The position numbers and the translations under genes are program-made. This document shows positions 58,728 through 64,000 of a stretch of DNA of 64,000 bases, in pieces. The notes beneath the pieces are model-generated. The model did not search any database. It was not told the origin of the DNA and worked only from the letters and a program-made list of their open reading frames with translations. Source of the stretch: Burhinus oedicnemus (lineage: Eukaryota > Chordata > Aves > Charadriiformes > Burhinidae); contig VFFE01007656.1 in NCBI GenBank assembly GCA_008921705.1, forward strand, positions 303,013 to 367,012, read 5' to 3'. The first letter of the stretch is position 1, and each line of letters begins with the position of its first letter.

Positions 58728-60696
58728 CCCCCGAGTACCCCAGCAAACCCGCCTTCCCCGGCAGAACGCAGCCCTTGGAAAGAGAAGCTGAACCATTTGG
58801 AACAAGTGAAACCTCTCTGTGTTATCTCTATATAGCCGTATATCTAACGCTAACCACCATCCTGTGCCGAGACCCGCCATCACACGCACACATGCCCTGC
58901 TCCAAAGCATGGTGGCTCTGCTAGGCAGCATTGCTTCTCCCATCGCACCTCCCCGCTCGGTAGGCTGGCTGGTTTGCTCATGCTGGGAGCACTGGAGCCT
59001 CAGCCACGCTTCTCCCGTCCCTTTAACTTTTGGGGTTTGCCTGTTCTCAACTGGGGAAAGACAGCTGGATTGGCAGGTAAGAGAGAGAGATGATGCGAGA
59101 GCGTGCGGAGGGGTCCCCGTGCTGGGTCCTGTGCCCACAGCCACTGGAGGAGATGGACGTGCTGGCGTCCCCAACCCGCCCTGCCTGCTAGCCAGGAGAC
59201 TTACTGATTTCTCAGCCTGCTCCTCTTGCCCTGAGTCACCCCGAGCTGCCGCGACTGGGAGGGGGCACGAGGCGAATCCTGTCTCAGAGCAAGCAGGGAA
59301 TAGGCAGAGGGAGCGGGGGAGGCATGGGATGATGCTGGGCCTGGCCAGGCTGGGAAGAGAGAGGGGAGCAAGTCTAGGAGACACCTGTCAAATGCCTCTG
59401 CCTCCTCAGGGCTCGTTTGTGGCCCTGGGAGGGGGCTCACTGAAAATGTGCTTTGGCAACAAGTTTTTCATAATCTGTTTTTTACAGCTGAGCTGGAAGT
59501 GAGACCTCCTCCAGACATCATCTGGTACCTTTGGGCTGCCCAAGCCTGAGACACCACTTGCTCTCCCTCCCCAGGGACCAGCCCTTAGCTGTGACGAGAG
59601 AATTGCTGCCAGCACCCACTCACAATGGAGGCAAGCAGAGCCTCTCTGAGCTAGCCACAGCCCTGCCTTTGCCCCTGCTCCCCTCCCTGAGGCCCCTGGA
59701 GCTGGATCCAGGCAGGCTGGTGGGGAGGGGGCTCCCCTATGGGAGCATGACCCCAAGGTCTCTGCACCATCACCCTGTCTTCCCTGAGGGAACATCTGGG
59801 GGCCCCAATCCTTCCTCATGCCACACATGCAGGTGCCTGGCTCTGGGGAGGCTCAGCAGCCTTCCTCTACTGCAGTCTTCCTCCAGTGCTACCATGCCGC
59901 TGGGAGGAGCCCGTGTGCCCCTTCCCTTTCAGCATTTCCCCGTCTCCATTTAAGAGCAGAAAAGGCCCTAAGGGCAGCCCAGCTCTTGGCCACTGCCTCA
60001 ATAAGGCCAGGACTTTCCCAGGGGTCAGTGAGAGCAGGGAGAGGGATGCCGAGCACAGCCCCCCTCCACTAGCCCAGGCATGCCCCGATGCCCCACAGGA
60101 CCCCGAGGCGCCGGTGGGCTGCTGCCCCAGCCTCCCCGAATCCTGGCGGCTCTCGGGTGAGGAGCAGCCCAGCTGGCCATAGAGAGAGAGACCATAGGGT
60201 TGGCCCTGCTGCACCCTCACCCAGGGGAGGGCACGGGGCAGGGGAAGATGCAGGCAGGAGCATCTGGGTCCATGGGGTGAACCCCAACCCTGCTGAGCTA
60301 CCTGTGCAGCCTGGGCTGTGCTACCACGGCTGAGAGCAATTCACAGCAGCTGCTCCTCACTCCTTGCTCTTCTCCAGACACCGTGAGCTGCCTCCTACCC
60401 CCATGCCAGTTCCCTGCCCGTCCCTGCCTGCTTGCTTGCTGTCTAGTGCTGCTGAGGCCATGTATAGCTGAGATCTGGCTGCGCCCAGCTCCCTGGGCTT
60501 GCTGGTGAGTGCCGGGGCAGGCACAGAGCCCAGCCGGCAGAGCGCGGATGTGTCTCAAGTCTCATTTTTTTGTGAACATTTGTAGTTGCTTCCACAGCTT
60601 GTCGTAAAAGAAATTCTGTTAAGGGAGAAAAAAAAGAACCCTACGAAAAGCAACAACAAAAAAACCTATCCTCCAGGAGTGTTCCTCTGTCTGCAC

Positions 60697-60702
60697 AATA
60701 AA
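60697..60702 (+). terminator. THY1: THY1 polyadenylation signal
   Basis: A canonical AATAAA in CTGCACAATAAAACCC, followed within 10-25 bases by the GT-rich GGTTGTGTGTTGG, the expected downstream element. Cleavage is predicted at about 60,712-60,720. Confidence 0.8.
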
Positions 60703-61527
60703 ACCCTAGGTTGTGTGTTGGAGCCACGGCCACCCGTGTGTGCGATGGTGGGGTGGGGGGCTGTGGCGGGGCTGGGCTCCAGCCTGTGCCTTCAGCCTCC
60801 CTGCTGGGGGGGACACCCTTGCTGGGCAGCCCCCACCGTGCCTCCCCCGAGGCCTCCAGCAGCCCGGGTTCTGCGGGAGGGAAGCAGACAGGGACAAGAC
60901 TTGCCCTCTCCAGGGAGGGCAACACCCTCCTACCCACCTGGACCACAGACCCCCGTGCCCAGACCCTTTGCCCCCATCCCATCCCTGTCCCTATGCCCCC
61001 CATTCTGTCCTGGAGGCCCTCCCTTTGCCCCATTGTGAGCTCAGGGCCAGGGCTGCCGCACCGCATCGGCAGGCGGGCAAAGCCAGGTAGGTACAAGCAG
61101 GCACCCAGGGCCAGTCCTGGTCCAGCCATCCTCCAGGGAGGGGATTGCCGGGGCTGGGAGCGCGTGTAGGAGCAGGGCTGGGTGTGCACACGCGTCCCGA
61201 AGCTCCTAGCTCTGGGGCAGTGTGCCAGTCATGCCAGGGTCCTTCCTGCGTGCCTGTGCCTGCACGCTGCCCGTAGGGCTGCCAAGGGCCCCCACATCCT
61301 CTAGAGCAGCCAGAGCAGCCATGCCCTGCTCCCTGCGTGGGGTCAAGATGCCACCCTGGGACCTGGGGACTGCGGGGCACGCTCACCCTCAGGTTTGGGA
61401 GCAGGGCCCTGCCGCCACCCCCTAACACCGCTGATGACCCCATAGCAGCCTCCCAGAGTCACACCCAGACGCGTCCCTCTCACGGCCCTCCCTGTTTCAG
61501 GGCTGGAGCTGGGCAGGAGGGAGGAAA

Positions 61528-61600
61528 ATGCCACCATAATTGCATCCCTCCTAATTATCCTCGGCAGGTGCTCGCTGAGTCACGGCCGCCCGGGTACTGG
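61528..61600. promoter_or_regulatory. Candidate enhancer core with AP-1/MARE-like and TAAT motifs
   Basis: CATAATTGCATCC and CCTAATTATCC lie within 50 bases of GCTGAGTCAC (TGAGTCA at 61,576-61,582), an AP-1 site that also resembles a half MARE/NF-E2 site. It is an AT-rich island in GC-rich DNA. Motif evidence only. Confidence 0.25.
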
Positions 61601-62151
61601 TGTACTGCGAGGCCATACCACCCTGGGTGGGTCAGGCGTCGGGGAGGGGTGCCGGATGGGTGCCCCGGTATCCCCGTGGAGCCATGAGGGATGGGTGCTC
61701 CTGTGCCTGCAGTGCCGCACCGGCTGCCCTGTGCCCATTTTGCTGCAGGCTTAGGGGGCTTTTCTCCCTACAGTTTGCCCCAAGGGGTGCAAAACCCAGA
61801 TCACCTCCTCCCCTCACCTTGATGCTCTGCTCCAGACCTTACTGGCAGCCACAGGCATCCCCTCTCTCTGCCTCCCTGATTCCCACACCAAGTTTTGTCC
61901 CACCCTGCTCCCTCTCACAACCCTCTGTCTATCCTTTTGCTCCTGGACCTCCATCTCCCTCCCCAAATCTCTCCCTTCCCCACACTTACCCTCAGTCGTC
62001 CTTCTTCATTCCCACACCTCCCCCCCTGCCTCCGCAGCCTCCCCTCCCAGCACCCCCTTGCCAGTGGTCACCAGCCCCCTTGGGTTCATGTCCCCTTTAA
62101 GCCTCCCCGAAGCTGGAATGCGAGAGGAGCATTTCGGCGCCCTGTGAGGTC

Positions 62152-62174
62152 AGATAAAGACACTATATTTATCT
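62152..62174. promoter_or_regulatory. Paired, oppositely oriented GATA motifs
   Basis: AGATAA (62,152-62,157) and TTATCT (62,169-62,174) form an inverted pair 11 bases apart in ACTATATTT-containing DNA, about 1.5 kb after the THY1 poly(A) site. Confidence 0.25.
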
Positions 62175-63039
62175 AGCCAGTAACCTGAGCTGTGAATTTC
62201 TGCGGTGGTGTTTTTACGCAGCCCCACATCCCTCTGGCTCAGCCCCCTCCGGCCATTGCATCCGCTCCCTGCAGAGTGGAGGAGCTGAGCCTTGGGGTGG
62301 CCTGTCCCCTCCAAAGGGCTCAGGTCCTGCCAGCCTCTCCACATCGCTCACTCTCCTTCGGCCCCAGGGGAAGTGCCCCGAGGAGGCAGGATCAGCTCCC
62401 CGTGCTCAGCCCCGCGGGCATCACCCCATGACCAGCTGCTCGCCCCCCGCCATGCTGGCCTCGTGCCCCTGACCAGCCACCAGCAACCCGCCCTGCCGAC
62501 CCGCATGCAGGTGAGTGGAGGGGGTGCCATGGGGATGCCAGCCCCAGGGAGGGGGCTGCAGCATCACAGACTCAGGTGCTGGCAAAACTGCCCCCACTTT
62601 TCCTTTGGCTGGGTAAAACCACGGGGGAGAGGCTTGCAGTCTCTGCATCTCCGGAGAGCAGGTTCAGAGTTCACTCGTGAAAACTTGGCAGCTCTCGGCC
62701 AGCAAGCCGTGCTCCCTGGCACCATCCTCATCCCCCAGCACAGGCAGAGCCACATGCCTGGACACTTCCCTGGGGTCCCTTCTTTTTTTCCACCCGCAGA
62801 CCTCAAAGCAATAACATGCCCTGCGTCTTACGTCAAGGTTCCCCGTGGATTTGGGGTTTTACTGCCTGGGGGGTGGCTCGGGAGCGGCAAGTAGCAGGTT
62901 CTGCAGGCAGGTGGGTATGTGTCAGCAGCGCAGAGTGAGTCCAGGCCGATGACTCCCAGCCAGCACATGTGGCGTGAGTTTGGAGGATTCTCCCAGCTCA
63001 GCAACTGGTAGGGGAAGGGCCCTGGCCAGGCTGGCCCCG

Positions 63040-63080
63040 GCTACATGCGTGACCTTGGGCAGGTCCCGTCGCTCGGGTGT
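63040..63080 (+). repeat. Possible MIR trace
   Basis: GCGTGACCTTGGGCAGGTCC matches the MIR phrase tgtgaccttgggcaagtc. Only about 30 bases are recognisable. Confidence 0.35.
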
Positions 63081-64000
63081 GTGAGCGGTGGGGAGGCAGC
63101 GCTGGAGCCAGGGTGGCTTCTCCCCGAGTGCTGGACAAGGGCTGATGGCAGTGCCGCGGGGCACCGGGGTCTCTATCTGCTGACTGAGGACACCTCTTGG
63201 TGACTCCGGCCCCTTGCAGGGACGAAACGCTTTGCAACACATTCCTCCCAGGGCTGCTTGGGGCCACCCTTCCTAGAGGGAAATGCGGATACCCAGAGGG
63301 ATTCCTTGCCTCGTCCCCCCCGGGGAACAGGCAGGAGGCTGTCCCACTCCTCTGGCACTGCCAGGTGGACACAGAGCCCCTCTGCCCCAAACCACCTGCA
63401 GGCTGGAGCGGGCAAGGTGTGTTATACAGGGTCCCGCCTCTGCCTGCGCCATTGCGGAGGGCTGTGAGCTCCCACGTAACCTCCACGCTGGGACATTGTG
63501 TCTCAGGGGACAGAGGACACAGCTCCAAGCCTGCGTAAGCGAGAAGCAGCTGTGCCGTAACACCTTGCACTGAGCCAGTGCTGTGTAAGCTGAGCCTGCC
63601 CTGGGGCTCCACGGCTACCGAGGGGGACAGCTGCCACCGGGCCACTGGCAGGAGGGCTCTGGCAGAGGACAGTGGCTGGAGAAGGAGCAGGGTCTCTGCT
63701 CCTCTGCCTCCAGGGCGAACGGCTTGCCTCCCAGCTTCCCAGAGGGAAGGCTGCCAGAGCTGGAGGCCAGGGCAGGATGCCCCAGCAGCCCCGTGGTGGC
63801 CCAGCTCCCAGGTCCCTAGGGCTGGCTGCTGCCTGGGCACGTGATGGTGGACCGGACATTCCAGTGCTTCAGCCTCCCCTGACACCCCAAGAGGATGATG
63901 GGGGTGCAGGAGGCCTGACTCAGCCATGCCAGCCCCAGGGCTTTGCCAGGCTGCAGGAAAGCTCAGCACTATTATGGGCAGGGAGGGGCCAGGCAGGCCA

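Larger units (their letters stand above)
58567..60716 (+). other. THY1: THY1 exon 4: C-terminal coding part and 3' UTR
   Basis: The acceptor CTGTCCTCACAG ends at 58,566. The coding part (58,567-58,679) specifies the Asp125-Leu161 tail: the KC GPI site, an NTS sequon after it, a leucine-rich hydrophobic run and the stop TGA (58,677-58,679). The rest is a 2.0-kb 3' UTR to the AATAAA at 60,697; the cleavage point is estimated. Confidence 0.85.
58680..60716 (+). other. THY1: THY1 3' untranslated region
   Basis: No other AATAAA or ATTAAA was seen between the stop codon and 60,697, so a single long 3' UTR is likely. It holds a CA microsatellite just after the stop and an A-rich tract near 60,630-60,665. 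ORFs inside it are not conserved-looking. Confidence 0.7.
60717..64000. other. GC-rich intergenic DNA downstream of THY1, no supported gene
   Basis: A 3.3 kb stretch with many overlapping ORFs on both strands, as expected at high GC. None has a recognisable domain. The longest (62,998-63,969, minus, 323 aa) is Pro/Ser/Gly/Ala-rich and has antisense ORFs across it. In other vertebrates USP2 follows THY1; I found no USP2 exon. A weak MIR-like trace and candidate transcription-factor sites are listed separately. Confidence 0.55.

Noticed and set aside
62998..63969. 323-aa minus-strand ORF
   Set aside because: High-GC DNA with long overlapping ORFs on the other strand. The composition is Pro/Ser/Gly/Ala-rich with no domain, and the frame runs to the window's edge region without a splice pattern.

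Overview
The window is vertebrate nuclear DNA, most likely from a bird. The main support is one clear spliced gene, THY1 (Thy-1/CD90), at about 54.8-60.7 kb on the + strand. Its predicted 161-residue product is bird-like. LTRs with avian ERVL and class II features, old MIR-like SINE remnants and the absence of dense younger SINEs fit this. No bacterial-type operons, CRISPR arrays, rRNA or tRNA genes were seen. Most open reading frames in the window are chance ORFs in intergenic DNA or come from tandem repeats whose period is a multiple of three.

Layout. 1-25.86 kb is single-copy intergenic DNA with a few MIR-like remnants and several AT-rich, homeodomain-motif-rich blocks that look like candidate conserved non-coding elements. 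25.86-34.12 kb holds one ~3.5 kb sequence twice, separated by a 354-base gap. Copy 1 carries a solo LTR (LTR-A) that copy 2 lacks, and copy 2 carries a different solo LTR (LTR-B) that copy 1 lacks. 34.12-35.50 kb is single copy. 35.50-54.78 kb is a second duplicated locus whose copies are interleaved. Copy A is 35,497-43,033 plus 53,503-54,782. Copy B is 43,054-46,925. Copy A has a 4.2 kb block and a solo LTR (LTR-C) that B lacks, and the two copies differ by three whole units of a 60-bp minisatellite. LTR-C is split in two, and its halves lie about 10.5 kb apart. 46.93-53.50 kb is single copy, and its last 350 bases become GC-rich.

54.80-60.72 kb is THY1: a non-coding exon 1 in a CpG island, a 2.35 kb intron 1, exon 2 (signal peptide), exon 3 (Ig-V domain), and exon 4 (GPI signal and a ~2.0 kb 3' UTR ending at an AATAAA). 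60.72-64.0 kb is GC-rich downstream DNA with no gene I can support. In other vertebrates USP2 lies downstream of THY1 and NECTIN1 upstream, but neither is visible here.

The most useful result is structural. The duplicated segments begin or end at N gaps and diverge by only about 1-2% by eye. Each gives the empty site for LTR insertions in the other. This pattern fits two haplotypes of one locus laid end to end by the assembler better than it fits true tandem duplication. If so, the sequence immediately upstream of THY1 exon 1 is probably the GC-rich stretch ending at 53,502, and 53,503-54,782 is misplaced. I found no convincing new protein system.
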